Below, piece by piece: positions 11,802 through 25,399 of a stretch of DNA of 64,000 nucleotides. The notes beneath the pieces were generated by a model. The model did not search any database. It was not told the DNA's origin and worked only from the letters and a program-made list of their open reading frames with translations. Each line of letters opens with the position of its first letter. Position 1 is the first letter of the stretch. Both the position numbers and the translations under genes were made by a program. This DNA is from Chionis minor (Eukaryota > Chordata > Aves > Charadriiformes > Chionididae): positions 186,001 through 250,000 of the forward strand of contig VZSF01006833.1 of assembly GCA_013398295.1 (NCBI GenBank), written 5' to 3'.

Positions 11802-13772
11802 GTGGAAGAACAGCTGTTCCCGAGTCATGTTGGACTCAACCATGTAATAGCTACAGATCCGAAGGGACCACAGGGTATCTGTGCCAAGCACCATCACAGG
11901 CAACAGGCCTTACAAGCAGATCCCAGCATCCTCAGGCAGACTTGCAACCAGAACAAAAAAGCAAAGCCCACCAGCAGCAAAACGCATAAGCCCCAAGAAG
12001 GGATTGGGAGGGACCAAGCACTGATCCAGGTCTAAATCTACTGTATTTATAAGCATCCAATCCCATGGCCTCTTGCCCTGCGCTGGGTCCCTAAACGCAG
12101 ATATAGATTCTTTTGGGCATCAGCTAATTAGATCCCCTACACTCGTATTTCCGAACACATGGAAAGAAAGGTGAGACCAAAGTCCCAGACACAAAAAAGA
12201 TTTGTAGAGGGTATCTCAAAATTGTTGGGTGAGTATTTTTTAAAGTCTTTGTCACCACAGATATTGAACAACAAATAATGTATTTTTTCTCCTTACCGTA
12301 TTCACTTGAGGCATCGAGGTCCTCAAAGACACTGTTGTTAACAACTAGACAGCACGTGAAGATCTTGGAAGAGAAGACTGAAACAAGGAATATCCCAGAT
12401 CTTCAAGAAAGCCTGTGAAATACAAAGGAAAGGGGGTTAGGACTGGCAGAGAATTGGAGGAGAGGCAGAGAGGACAAAGAGGCTAAGAGGGAAAGTCCAT
12501 GACCAAGGAAACTGTTAAAACCAAATCACTGAAGCAGACCAGGAGATGAGCGTCTTAAAGACTGCTCCTTGAAAGCTATTGCGCAATGTCCACCTCCTTC
12601 CCCTTTGGGATCCAGCGTATCTGTATCAAGGATAAAGTCCATTAGTCTCAGCTTTCAGGGCTCTGTAGAGCTCACCTTCCTGAACAGTGGTTCACCACAA
12701 GACCTTCCCACAGCACATCCTTCTGTCCTGGCAACACAAACAGCAGCCTGGAAAAGCAGGGGGTTCTCTGAACCCTCCTTCCAAAATGTTATGATGCAAC
12801 CACATGACTCTGATGTCTAAGATTCCTCAGTGGTCACAGAGAGGACAAGCCGATCACAGTCATTATGAGGTTTTGCAGAAACCCCAAACCTCAAAGTTTA
12901 GCAGCTGAATATGTAATTTTCTTTAGTTAAAATCCCTACAGCCTGCACTGTTTTCAAACTAGTTACGCATTTCCACTTCAAACAGTTTTCAAACATTTAG
13001 GGTGGTTCATAGTTTAATACAAGGTTCCTATATTGTGAAGTCCCGTTCTTCACTGTTTTTTAAATCTACAAAGGATCTACAAATCATGTGTAATAGATTC
13101 CATATGCACATGAAGAACACTTCTGGAAGGCCAAAGCACTAAATTGCCTGTAAGCACAAAGCACCGATTCTGCAAATGTATAAATTCATGGAGGCCACAA
13201 AAACCTGCAGACAATACACATTTCCCTCACCAGCATCCCTGGAGAAGGACTTAGCATTACTTTGAAACCCAACCACTGTTCTATGAACAAATAGTCAAAG
13301 CAAACTAAAAATATTTTACCAATTACCTTTCCCCTCACTGAACCAACATGCACCATCAAGTAATTTTAATCCAAAAGCGTAGAGGACATGCAAAACCAGC
13401 ATCCCACCGGAAAAAACCTGACCAAAATAAACACCAGCCTGCACAGCTCAGCAGGTCATGTCACTGTGAATGTTCCTGTGCCTCACTAGCCTTGATTAAA
13501 AAAACCAGAGAGTCGGGCCAGAATAAGTGGTTTCCCTCAAAGCAGGTCCCCAGGACAATTCTGACAGCATACCCACAGTGACGGCCATTTGATGAACCGA
13601 TCAAAACATACCAAAAATCTCAACGTGCCTGTCACAGGAGGGCTGTCTCCCTTCTCACCACTGCTGGTTACCACAGGTCTGCAGCGCAGTCACCTCCTCC
13701 CAAACGATACTTCTTCCAAATGATACTTGCTCTAAATGCCCCAAACCAGGATAAAGCTTCCCCCTGAAGCGA

Positions 13773-13841
13773 TTATTCTGAATCCTCATCTTCCTCTTGG
13801 AACTCCTCATTCACATCTATGTCCGTAGTCTCCTTTTGCAG
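13773..13841 (-). other. Acidic exon-like minus-strand segment (uncertain)
   Basis: On the minus strand, a possible splice acceptor (GTAACTACAG) is followed by 22 codons rich in Asp and Glu that end EEDEDSE before a TAA stop at 13773-13775. The frame is closed by a stop just upstream of the acceptor, as expected if this is a terminal exon. I do not recognise the sequence. It could be a real terminal exon of an unknown transcript, a pseudogene end, or chance. Confidence 0.15.
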
Positions 13842-14364
13842 CTGTAGTTACGAGTGCAAAACAGCAGCTGGAATTTTTCAGTAGCACTAAAACTGATTTA
13901 AAAGCTGCCACCTCTCTGGCATTCTCTTCTGCCTCACCGGGTTCTGCCCAACTCAGATACTCACTTGCTCTCTATCACAGTACTTAAATGGGAGTCGTCA
14001 TGAAGGTCTTTGTCCTGATCTTCAAACCCTCTTACAGGACTAGGTGAGGTCAGCTCAGGTATCCACAGGGAAGAGCTCCAGCTCATCAGGAGCTACACCA
14101 CCATGGTGTAGAGCCATGAAATTAGTAGCCTACCCTCAGGGATGGAGGCAAAAATTCCACAAGACCAGGACCTAACTAATGGAGCTCACTTCCAGAAGAG
14201 ATTAATGCAGTTTACCAGTTACAAAACCCCATGGGTTTAGATTAATGTCTTCAGACAGTCTCACGCTCTCACACGTTTCTGTCTCACCAGTACCAGAAAA
14301 GACACTAACATACTGGAGTAAGTCCTACCAGTCCAATGTGGTTAGTGGCTGGACAATGTGGAGA

Positions 14365-14695
14365 GGGCGAGAGAGCTGGGTTAGTTCAGCCTGCACAAGA
14401 CAAAGCTAAGGAAGGATCTCAGTTGCTGTCTACAACTACCTGATGGGTGATGGAGAGGATGGTGCCACGCTCTTCTCAGAGAGGCTCAACAGAAGGATAA
14501 GAAGCAACGGACACAAGTCACAGCAAGGGAAATTCTGACTAAACGTAGGGAAAAAGTCTTCACCAGATGAGTTATCAAACACAGCCTTGAGGAACATGAC
14601 TGAACTTTGAAATCGGCCCTGTTTCAAGCAAGCGGTTGGAGCATATGGCCTCCAAAGATCCCTTCCCCTAAACTGCTTTATGAGTCTGTAATATT
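14365..14695 (+). mobile_element. Degenerate CR1 LINE fragment
   Basis: The order of recognisable pieces follows CR1: a GAGAGAGCTGGG-like segment, CTACAACTACCTGATGG, a TTCTCAGAGAGGCTCAAC-like part and finally CTCCAAAGATCCCTTCCCC. Many changes and lost frames show it is an old copy. The boundaries are approximate. Confidence 0.7.
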
Positions 14696-15396
14696 TTTCC
14701 TGCAGAATGAAGAAGAGAAGGAAATCAAGAAGTGGTAGTGAGGTTAACCACAGTTCTGAAACTGACTGCGTGACCCTAAATCACTTTGGTTCTGTTTGCA
14801 AAGCATAATGCTCCGAAGTAGCTAATACATCTACTGGGCACTGCACAACAGTACGTGTCAAAACTAGGTAGCGTCTCAGATGCAACATAAATATGAAATT
14901 GCAGCGTCCATCCAGGCTAATTAGCACGCATGCAGATTGCTGCACTGATGTTGCTTCACTGCCTCCTGTTTCGAAGCGAGCTTGCTGAAGATACGCTCTG
15001 AATTGCTCTGTGCCTCGGTATTTCACTTATATAATGAGAATGATCATTCTACCTTGTCTATTTAGATTGCAAATAATTCAGGGGCAGAGGTCGTCTATTA
15101 TTATAAATAAATGTAACACCTTGGGGTCCAGAGGCTAAACTCAGGGTCATGCAGTGGGATCTCACTAATAAAATTTCCCGTAATAACAGTATCATAAGCA
15201 GACAGCCCAAGAGGATTAAATTTTCTCTTCCATCTAATCTTTCATAACAAAAAAATGGATTAAAAAATGTAAGCAAGTCTGTATTTCAAACTGAACAAAA
15301 CAGAACTGGAATCAGATCTATAAACAGTAAATTATTCCAGCTCTGTCATTTCCTTGCCATGGAAGTTACAGAAGGAAGTCAGTGACTTTGAGAAAC

Positions 15397-15466
15397 TTTG
15401 TATTTACAGTGCATTGCTGTGCACATTTGCTGCTTTTGTATTTACAAGTGCAGCACATTTGCTGCT
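15397..15466. repeat. Short imperfect tandem duplication
   Basis: Two adjacent copies of a 32-38-base unit begin TTTGTATTTACA and end CACATTTGCTGCT. They lie in non-coding DNA and no function is suggested. Confidence 0.8.
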
Positions 15467-18338
15467 TTCTCCAGTAAAACTCTTTTCTCTATAGTTTTGG
15501 TATTTATTCTGCTTGGTGAAGAAATGTCACTGGCAAGACATATTGGAAGCAGTTCAAACAACAGGAGAAAACCAAACAAACCACAAATATTAGCTACAAG
15601 CTTCTGATTAGTCTTTTGATGATTTTGGAAAATGTAACTGGAAAAGAAATTAGCCAGCATTCTCAATCCTCCAGAATCAAGGGACCTGGGTAATGGATTC
15701 AGAAAATTAAGGCTGTTATTTGTTTTCCTTCATTCTGCATGTGCAATTCTAACACTATTTAATGAGTTTTTAGAACCTCCCAACCAAAATGATCTGAAGT
15801 TACAACTAAAAGATCAGCAGGCAGAGAGGCAGATTGTACATACCAGGGCAGCTACAAGTAGAACAGCACAGTAAGATTGTAAAAAGTTGGGTATTCTTTT
15901 ACATGACGCTTCAGGGACAGCTTTGACTGTAGGTAAGTCTTAACAAACCAACAACAACCACTAAAGATCTCCGGCTTTTTACATTCATCTCTAAGACAAA
16001 CACAAACACAAATCTTTCTGGTATTCAGCTCCTCATCAGGGTTGACCCAGCATTTGGCCTTTAGCTCTCTTACAGAAAGGCAACGCTGAGTCAGCCGTTC
16101 TGGCTTTAGCCACTATGTAGTTAAGGTAGCTGAATGCTGCAGAACAGGTATTTAGGCTTAAACTGACCCTCAAATGGGAAAATTTCTAATCCTTCCTACT
16201 AGTGAAGTAGGACAGTATTTCTATTTTTTTCCTTCCAAATTAAGGCCTTATTTGAGACAAAATACAAGGCCAAAACAGAACCATTGTAGCCTTTCAGTAA
16301 AAATGTAGACATTTAAACTAGCCGAAGGGTTATAGAATAAAGTCATCATCCACTATAGCTCTGTTTCAGCCTACACAAAGTTGTAGGTCAACTATTAAAA
16401 AAAGCAAGTGGATAGCCGCACAATGTTACCACTGTTTCATTTTAATTACCAGGTTTGGGTTAGGACACATTCACCAATATAGTTGTCTATATCATGGGGA
16501 GAGAAGTAGGGAGATTCTGCCGAGTCTAACTAGCAAGAACATTTTTAGGGAAGACCAAGTCAGAGGTGATTTGTTGCAAGGGTTTCCAAATACAGCTGGG
16601 AAGCAGCTCTCCTCAGGTATGCCTGGAATTGCCCCGTAAGCATCCCTAAAGTAGAACAGCCCTACCAGTGACAGCAGCAGCAGCAGAACTATGCATGTAA
16701 CCTGGCCATCAGAAGCGTTTTCATCGTACACACCCTATACATCAAGCAAAGTGAGATTCAGAGAGGGAGACCCCACGATCCTTCTCAATCAGTACGCTCA
16801 ACTATGGTTTAAATGCTTGAATAGGTACTGGAATCCACGTGATTCGGAAGAAACCCATTTTGATATATGTTATGAAATTTGCCTTCTAGTGCACCTTCTA
16901 AAATAGATGTTGCTAAGAGTTTGACTCTGTCTACACTGTCAAGCAACCAGTTTCAATACAGGGTTATGTCAGGCTCGCACTGTCCTGACTTATGTTACAA
17001 CAATAAATTGTGTAGACAGAGTGTAGACAGAGTTTAAGTGGCCCTTACAAATTATCAAGCTGGGATAAATATGTATCTGCTAAAAATATTATTATTCTTA
17101 ATTCTTCTTCAAGTTACTTTCAAATGAGAGTGATTTATTTATCATTTAGCCATGCAAAAAGTTCCTAAGTTATCCGATGTTTGGGGCAAAAGATAAAAAT
17201 ATCACTTTAAAAGTATAAATTTAGCTCATCATGTAAAAAAGAAGGTACTAGTAAGAATCATCTTCAAAACAAAATATATTTAATGCTTAGGAAAGAAAAA
17301 GACTGGAATAATTTGGAAGCTGAATGTTGACTTACAGATGGAAAGACCTATTAGATCATTCATTCCCTCTCCTTGCCAAGACAGGAATGTTTCCTAAAGA
17401 ACATTTCATACTCTTCTGCTTATTCTAATTTTAATAACGTAAGTACTGGAGTTTCTGTCACTTTCCTTAAGATTTTATTCCACATAATCCTAGCTCAAGC
17501 TCTGGAAATATTCCTTTTTAAGAACACCATCGAAAAACTTGATTGCTTTATAAAGCAAGCACAAGACACTGGTATATACAAATGGGAGCATTAAGTCCCA
17601 AAACAGTGGTCTGAGACAGAGAGGACGTTCAGTGGTGGGAGGGATGTGGGATGTAGGAAACACGTAGCTCTAGAAAGCGCTGTCAGTGGGCTGAACGTTG
17701 ATAAATGTGCTAGTTATAACAGACATGCGTGTGATGACTGCACAGCCATTCCTTGGCATTCATCTGTCCATAACCACGTCCTATCTGAGTACTTCAGCTA
17801 GACTCATAAAGCAAGATTCATTTATCTATTTTAGGTACTTTAGGATGGAATGAATCATGCCCTAAAAGTGACTATTTCTCATCACTGACTTTTAAGTGAA
17901 TCAGTACGCAAGGTCAGACTTAGACAACTATATCATGTATGTCTAGAGATATGTTAGTGAGATGAGGCTCGACTCACTTTCATGTAGGCAGCCATATACT
18001 TTAACATAGAAATGTTAATTTGTAAGATGAATCCCACTCCTACAATTAAACGTGAAATGAGTCTCATTCTCTGTGACCATGTTCACATAACCCGCCTTTA
18101 CGTTCTTTCCTTCTGAATTCCTCACCTATTTTGCTTTAGCATTGTGAAAGGCAGAAAAACATTGAGCCCAACCGTCTTGCTGGGAGGGAGCAAGAATGAA
18201 GTGGGGAAAAGGTTTCATTCTCTCTCCCCCACCCCAGTAAATCACAAGAGTCTCCCTCTAAACCACAAAAGGGAAGACTTGGGAGATGAACAAATGCTCT
18301 GCCAACTCTACTCCCACAAACTTGCTGGACTGCGTATT

Positions 18339-18755
18339 TCATAGAATCATAGAATCACTTGGGTTGGAAGAGACCTTCAGGATCATCAAGTTCAACCATA
18401 AACCTATGCCAAAACCACCCCTAAACCATGTCCCTCAGCACCATGTCTGCCTGTCTTTTAAATACCTCCAGGGACGGCGATTCCACCACCTCCCTGGGCA
18501 GCCTGTTCCAATGCCTGTTATCAATAACCCTTTTGGTAAAGAAGTTTTTCCTAATATTCAACCTAAACCTCCCCTGGAACAGCTTGAGGCCATTTCCTCT
18601 TGTCCTATTGGTTGTTACTTGGGAGAAGAGACTGACCCCCACCTGGCTACAACCTCCTTTCAGGTAGTTGTAGAGAGTGATAAGGTCTCCCCTCAACCTT
18701 CTCTTCTCCAGGCTAAACAATCCCAACTCTCTCAGCCGCTCCTCATAAGACCTGT
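18339..18755 (-). mobile_element. CR1 LINE 3' fragment with partial ORF2
   Basis: Read on the minus strand the frame runs [20 protein letters not shown] through [10 protein letters not shown] to [15 protein letters not shown], the C-terminal part of CR1 ORF2, then the 3' UTR and a GATTCTATG tail (ATAGAATCATAGAATC on the plus strand at 18341). The frame is still open over about 110 codons, so the copy is moderately young. Minus-strand open frame beyond 18755 does not resemble CR1. Confidence 0.92.
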
Positions 18756-19959
18756 TCTCTACAGAAGAGAGGGAGTTCCAAGAATCACAAACATCAAGAG
18801 GCCTGTTGACAACGCTCCTGCAAGACTGATGGATAGCCCAGGTTGGAACAATGTGATGGAGCATCTCTGGTGGCTTCCCTGAGATCCCGGGAGGGTTCAG
18901 AGAATTGGAGGACGGGCTGCAGTCAGTCATACGCTTACTACACTTGGAAAGCTGCTATCTAGCAGTGCATCACTGAGCGTGGGAGTGAGTTCACAGGATT
19001 TGTGAACTTCTACAAGAAGCTGCAAAACTTTTGTCTGTACTCCAGCAGTGTCTCCTCCATCACACCCGTCTGCATACTAGATGCCTCTAAGACGAGATGG
19101 CAGCTCAAGCTAGCCTGTCACATTTGGCCCAGGCAGTCACTCCAGACGGGTAAGACCATGGCACTGCAAATAGAAAAGAAATAGTCCTAGAAAGCAGTGG
19201 TGACTTCCCTGCCTAATGTCTCCTTAGTTTGAATATAGCCTGCATAGAAAAGATCAGGACCTTACTCTTACATAATAATTTACATAAGTGCTTTTTTTAA
19301 TTAACCAAACTTCTTAACAGTTTTCTTAAATATATTTCTGTAAAAAATACAATCTTCCATTAGATCTTTCCCACCCTATGTGACATACATACAAAAACAT
19401 ACTAGCTAGTCGGTTAAATCCCATTCTGAGAGCAGTAGCAGCACACAGACACATCACTGTCAAAAGAATGCCCATTTACATAGCGTGATCAGTAGAACTG
19501 GTCTGACAGATTACATATTTTGTATCTTTATTAACTGTGCATCACTTTCACATTCTGTTCCAGTTAGCTTGTGACAGATACCTATTTTTTAAAATCAGAT
19601 CTCAAGGCAAAGAAATGTCAACGTGGAAAAATAAATACATTGCTCAAGCTTCTTGAAAGTGTTAAACTAAATGACACATCGACTTAAATTGGTGAAATCA
19701 TGGTGAGTCGCTTTAAATAGAAATATTTTTGAAGTAAAAATACCACAAAGCATTAGACATTTTATGAAGTTGAGTTAAATTAGTATTAGGAAAATTACCA
19801 CTTTTACATTTTTATTACATATTGAGCTGGACCTGTCTTCCTCTGAAGTCATCAGGAATATTAACAGCAAATTAATTAACTTGAAGCAAGATTCAAGATT
19901 TAGTCCGGAAAGCATTATTTTACCATAAATAAAGGAGAAAATGAAGTCTGAATCCTAGC

Positions 19960-20070
19960 TTTCCCAGCAAGGCACTGAACTCGGATCCACAGAGATATTT
20001 AGATACCGATCTCCCACTGGGCAAGAAATAGCCAGGTAAATATATTTAGTGAGCCTGATCCATATTGAAC
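19960..20070. repeat. Possible ancient amniote interspersed repeat
   Basis: The segment around GGATCCACAGAGATATTTAG followed by CCGATCTCCCACTG resembles a motif I recall as common in turtle, crocodile and bird non-coding DNA (ATCCACAAAGGTATTTAGG, then TAACTCCCATTG). I cannot name the family, and the match is from memory and by eye. Confidence 0.25.
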
Positions 20071-22504
20071 TCAAAAGGTATTCTCCATTTCCCAAGACAG
20101 GTGAATAGTAAGTATGGCAATGTGGGAAAACAGAGATATAAAATCAGTGTTATAAAAACGCGTAGCTCAGCCTCTGCAAGGATGAGGGCTGGATTAATTT
20201 TTCCAACACTCATTAGGAACCATGGGAACTCATAGCGACTAACTCGCAGTTCTGTGCAGCTCAGCGGGTGGTGTTCAGTTTTGGACTTTGTATGCTACTT
20301 CTAACAACCGTCTCCTCCACGGTGGCTGGAATCTCTCTGCCGTACAGAACCAGCCAAGGTGCCACCAGCTGAAATGCCGTTTTTAAACCCCAGGTGATAT
20401 TCTGATCTGAGTTATACCAACGTTAATCAGAGGCACAGTGATGTTAATCTAGCTCAGTATTGAAGTAAAGACCGTGGTTGCTTACTGGACTGTCTCAGAT
20501 TACTAACAGATTACTCTTCGCATTGCTTTCCTGGGTCTCAAAGGACAACTGTAGCATTGCCAGGACAGTTTTCAGTTACTGGCCTTTATTTTGAGTGTGT
20601 TGTCTATATAGATCTGTGCATGGCAAGATGACACAGAAATATTATTTAAATATTTTACCAGTTTCTGGGAAAAATACGCTAGCTGAATGAGAGGAACTTG
20701 TTCTTATCCTGCTTTTAAAAATGAGGCTGTGCCAAACAAAAGTTCATTGTCTTTTTCACTCACCTTGTGCCTGCATCTAGAATATAGTTTGATCCCAAGT
20801 ATAACTTGTTTAAATTCTGTAATCATGGCATAACATATGGGTTTTTCCCTTTGTATATTTTACAAGTCTTCCATTATTTACATATTTTTTAAGAGATAGG
20901 CTCTGAAAGGTAATCTTACCTCAAATTAGTTTCCTCGTGTATGGTGTTTATGGAGGTACTCGATGATTCTCTTCACGCAGAATTCTCTTGCCCACATTAT
21001 TCTCTCCCACTGAAAAACCACACAATGAACCATGGGAGGAAATTTTCCTTGAGATCCTCAAGCGTTATCCCAATGGAGCCCGAGGTTCAAACTCGATTGC
21101 TACAGAATAAGCCTTGCGATGGGTCCAAACCCTGCAGATTTCAAGGAAGAATTGAGAATTCTTCCTTGCCTTAGAGAATTAAGAAAAAGGCCACAGGAAA
21201 CTTGTCAAAGGTTTTGTGTCTCTCCATGAGTCTGGTTTCTCAGTGGGCCTCATCTCACATCCACTGAAGTTGTGTTACAAACATTCCTTGTAGTCAGAGA
21301 TCTCTGAACCTCCTTTGCTTCGAATGAAACAACTCCTTAACTACTAAGCGCCTTTATTGATTTGCTTCAGACTTTCTAGAAAAATTCTGCCTTACAGATG
21401 TTATGTGATAGGATGCAGGAGGGGAATAAACGTGGCGAACTGAAGGTGCTAGGGTTTGGGCCAAGAAAGATCTTAACATTGGACAAAGCAGACATCAGCT
21501 ATCACGCCTCCCTACCTCATCACCTCACCACCATGCCAGTGAAACTTTGTGGATGCTGTCATTTTCATACCTGAGTATCTTGGAGAATTAACAAGAAATA
21601 AACGTAAGTACATCAGATGAAGTCCTATTTCCTAGCGCTTTCAGAGCTAGATGACAACCTCACTGTGACTCTGCTGCAAAGATTTTTCAAGACATCAGTG
21701 TTTGTGGGACTTACTTAATTCTAAAATTGAGGATCATTCTGTTACTGGTAAATCTCATAGATTCAGCCTTGTATTGCCCTCTGATAATGGTACAGATGCA
21801 TACTATGAGAGATGACAAAATGAAAAGAAAAAAGCAAAGAAAGTCTAATCTTCCAGATGAATAGTCCATGATCTTGAGATGTCTGCACAGCTAGCAGAAC
21901 ACACATCATCCTTCGTGAAACATTCTGAGCATTTCAGTCACACTGAGGCAGAAGCTTCTGCATCCAAGACACATTTTAGGTTGCTAGAATCCAGCTGCAA
22001 CATAGTTTTGTTACGGTATTTAAAGCACGATTCAGAATGTAGATGAGGCGGCTGTGCTAAAGAATAGCTTTATCAGTTCCAGTAAAACACATCCAGAAGA
22101 CAGCAAAGCAGAATTATTTTAAAGTGAAAAAAAAAAAGGTCTTACACAGACTCTGCAAATTTGTGGAGCTGCTGGGATTGTATTTTAATGTAATCTATCC
22201 ATTGTAACTACTACGGGTAAAAAGCTACCACTAATACATGACACAATAAACCTGCTACCACTTTGAGGAAGTGCAGAATAGTCAGAATTCCTAGTGAAAC
22301 AAGCATGGCAGTGTGGCATCTTAAGTGTGGCCTGGGCACCTCTGTCTGCAAAAAATCATTAAAACCCATGGTTTCACTGCAAGCACAGACAGGGACTAAA
22401 AATTTAGGAGTCCTGCATAAAAGGGATCTTCTAACATGCATATTTAACTTTTTAATTTTTACCTATTCCAGTCATCACTGCTGGCTTGTCCTTGATTTTG
22501 AATG

Positions 22505-23686
22505 TAATCTTATCATTATCTACCTGGACTTAAGCAAAGCATTTGACACTGTCCCGCATGACATCCTGGTCTCCAGATTGGAGAGTCACGGGTTCGATGA
22601 ATGGACCACTCGGTGGATAAGGAACTGGCTGGATGGCCACACTCAAAGGGTTGTGGTCAATGGGTCAATGTCCACGTGGCGGCCAGTGACGAGTGGTGTC
22701 CCGCAAGGGTCAGTACTGGGACCAGTGCTATTTAACATCTTTGTTGGAGACAAGGACAGTGGGATCGAGTGCACCCTCAGCAAGTTTGCCGATGACACCA
22801 AGCTCGGTGGCACAGTTGACACACTGGAGGGAAGGGATGCCATCCAGAGGGAGCTGGACAGGCTTGAGAGGTGGGCTAATGCAAATGGCATGAAGTTCAA
22901 CCAAGCCAAGTGCAGAGTCCTACACCTGGGATGTGGCAATCCCAGGCATAAATACAGGCTGGGCAGAGAATGGCTGGAGAGCAGCCCTGAGGAGAAGGAC
23001 TTGGGAGTGCTCATGGATGAGAAGCTCAACATGAGCCGGCAGTGCGCGCTGGCAGCCCAGAAAGCCAACCGTATCCTGGGTTGCATCAAAAGAAGCGTGG
23101 CCAGCAGGGCACGGGAGGTGATTCTCCCCCTCTACTCTGCGCTTGTGAGACCCCACCTGGAGTACTGTGTCCAGCTCTGGAGTCCTCAACATAGAAAGGA
23201 CATGGAACTGTTGGAACAGGTCCAGCGAAGGGCCACTAAGATGATTAGAGGGATGGAGCACCTCTCCTATGAGGACAGGCTGAGAGAGCTGGGGCTGTTC
23301 AGCCTGGAGAAGAGAAGGCTCCGGGGAGACCTGATAGCAGCCTTTCAGTATCTGAAGGGAGCCTACAGGAGAGCTGGAGAGGGACTCTTTGTCAGGAAGT
23401 CTAGTGATAGGACAAGGGGTAATGGTTTTAAATTGGAAGAGGGGAGATTTAGATTAGATATTAGGAAGAAGTTCTTTACTGTGAGGGTGGTGAGGCACTG
23501 GAACAGGTTACCCAGGGAAGTTGTGGAGGCCCCATCCCTGGAAGTGTTTAAGGCCAGGCTGGATGGGGCTTTGAGCAACCTGCTGTAGTGAGAGGTGTCC
23601 CTGCCCATGGCAGGGGGGTTGGAACTGATGATCTTTAAGGTCCCTTCCAACTCTAACCATTCTATGATTCTATGATTCTATGATTC
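22505..23686 (+). mobile_element. CR1 LINE, 5' truncated, with open RT-domain frame
   Basis: About 1.18 kb of CR1. From about 22511 to the stop at 23586-23588 an uninterrupted frame of about 360 codons encodes the end of ORF2: [16 protein letters not shown], the [11 protein letters not shown] block, the catalytic FADD motif at 22785-22796 (FADD being the CR1 form of YxDD), and the C-terminal [10 protein letters not shown] block. The 3' UTR has GATGATCTTTAAGGTCCC and ends in three ATTCTATG units at about 23659-23686. The endonuclease and the N-terminal part of the RT are missing, so it cannot move by itself. The open frame marks it as the youngest CR1 here. The apparent coding sequence upstream (22263-22504) is host DNA in frame by chance. 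Confidence 0.96.
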
Positions 23687-25399
23687 TTCATGAAATAATC
23701 TACAAAACCCAAGTAGCTGTGAATTAGAATATGGTATGATTACTTTACGCAAATTTGGAGTTCGTTATTGGTACTCACCATCCTCAGTCAATACACCTGG
23801 AAAAAGGCTAGTAAAAAAATTCTTACAACAGAGGTCCAACTGCCTTCAACAAGAGATCTGTTTTTCCCAGGTAGTACTATAAAAATATATAAAATATAAA
23901 TCAGCCAAAGATGCAGAATGTGTATAGTTAAGTGTTACATCTTTAACCATAGTGATTCTACTGATAATTTGTAAACCTCCGTCCAGGTCAAATTTACTCA
24001 CATTTTATTTTTATGTAGACAGCAAGAGACACAAGTTAGATCAAAGCAGAAAGGAGATGCTGGCAAAATGAGAACTACAAAAAGATGCTGAAGATGGGAT
24101 TTAGTTACCTGTATATAAGCTCCTAATGCCATCTTAGACAGTCTAGGGTGTATCTAGGGATCATCTCTTTGTTGCCAGCTGCCACTCAAGAATGGCACTA
24201 CTCTTCTGTAAGTTCTATGCCATGTCTGCAGCCCAGCGTGGCTGTCTCCGACACCCTAGGGCATTGAAAACAGCAATGGTTGGTTATATTTAAGTCATGA
24301 ATCCCACCCTTACCATTTATGTTCAGTGATATGCAAGCTCTGTCCAGTCTAACCCCAGGAAAGGATGTGCTGAGGAGGGAAGAATGGAGACACACACACA
24401 AGGCAGTCCATCCGTACAAGCTCTGGTCCTGCAGCAAAACAGCTGAAACAAATTGGTGTATCCTCACACGGCCCCAGTGTGTCACATGAGTTTATTGGTT
24501 GGGTCTTTGTCAACTCAAGGATCTTTGCGTGATATTATGCACTGTAGAAACTGCAGAGCTTAGGGAAACAGGACAATTTTGGTTTCCTCTTTGCATTCTG
24601 GCTATATGATGAGGTAATGGCCCTCAGATACAGGTGGCTGGGAAGGCCAAGAAAGAAATCAATATATATTTGTAGCTAGGAAATCGATCCCAATAAAATG
24701 AACACTAATCAGCTGTCTTTGCTTTTACACTATTTTGCTTTCCTCAAGTATCTCAACTTCCTTCATTCTCTCGTAACTACTAACAGAACAGAACATGATT
24801 TGCCTTTTCTGCTTCCCTTTCATAGCCACTTAGGATCTTGGATCTTTGCAAGATGCTGTCCATCAGAGATTGCAATCTGCCTTGTACAGTTCTCAGGTAT
24901 GTTTAAATCTTCCTTTAGCCTTCAAAGGCTGGCTGAGAGAAGTGTCAGGTCATTATTTCAGGCTGTAGCTTAATACTTAGGCTTAACAGTGTATGATCCC
25001 TCTCCAGTCTTCATTAAAGATCTTCATTCAGTGAAGGTCAAGGCATTAGAGTGTTATTTTTAAATGTACTCCCAGCAGTGAAGAGTTAAAAATAGACTTC
25101 TACGAAAACGTACGGTAATTGGTTAAAGCTTGTTAGCCATCACATGAGGATGATAACTCCTCCCAGGAAAAGACATTGCAAAAGCAGCTTTGACGTGGAT
25201 TTATACTTAAAAGAGCAGCTGCAGGCTTACTGGGAAGGAGTTCACAGTATAGGCTCTTGGATTATTAGCAGAAAAAACCAGCTTGATTCTGGAAAGGAAG
25301 GGAAGGAGATACAAGATAAAATTTTCCTTGTGATCTGCAAGTGAATTCCATGGATCGCCTACTTTGGAACAACCACCAGTAAACAGAAAGCTTAAAAAG

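Larger units (their letters stand above)
10491..25380 (+). other. WDCP: Long 5' intron of WDCP copy A, with CR1 insertions
   Basis: Between the CpG island and the large coding exon lie about 15 kb without a recognisable gene. Human WDCP has a non-coding first exon and most of its coding sequence in exon 2, so this should be intron 1 (inference). It holds CR1 fragments at 11473-11801, about 14365-14695, 18339-18755 and 22505-23686, a possible older amniote repeat near 19960-20070, and a short tandem duplication at 15397-15466. The stretch at 18780-19190 is not recognised. Confidence 0.55.

Noticed and set aside
18286..18882. 198-codon plus-strand frame
   Set aside because: It is the antisense of the CR1 at 18339-18755; the coding sense of the element is the minus strand.
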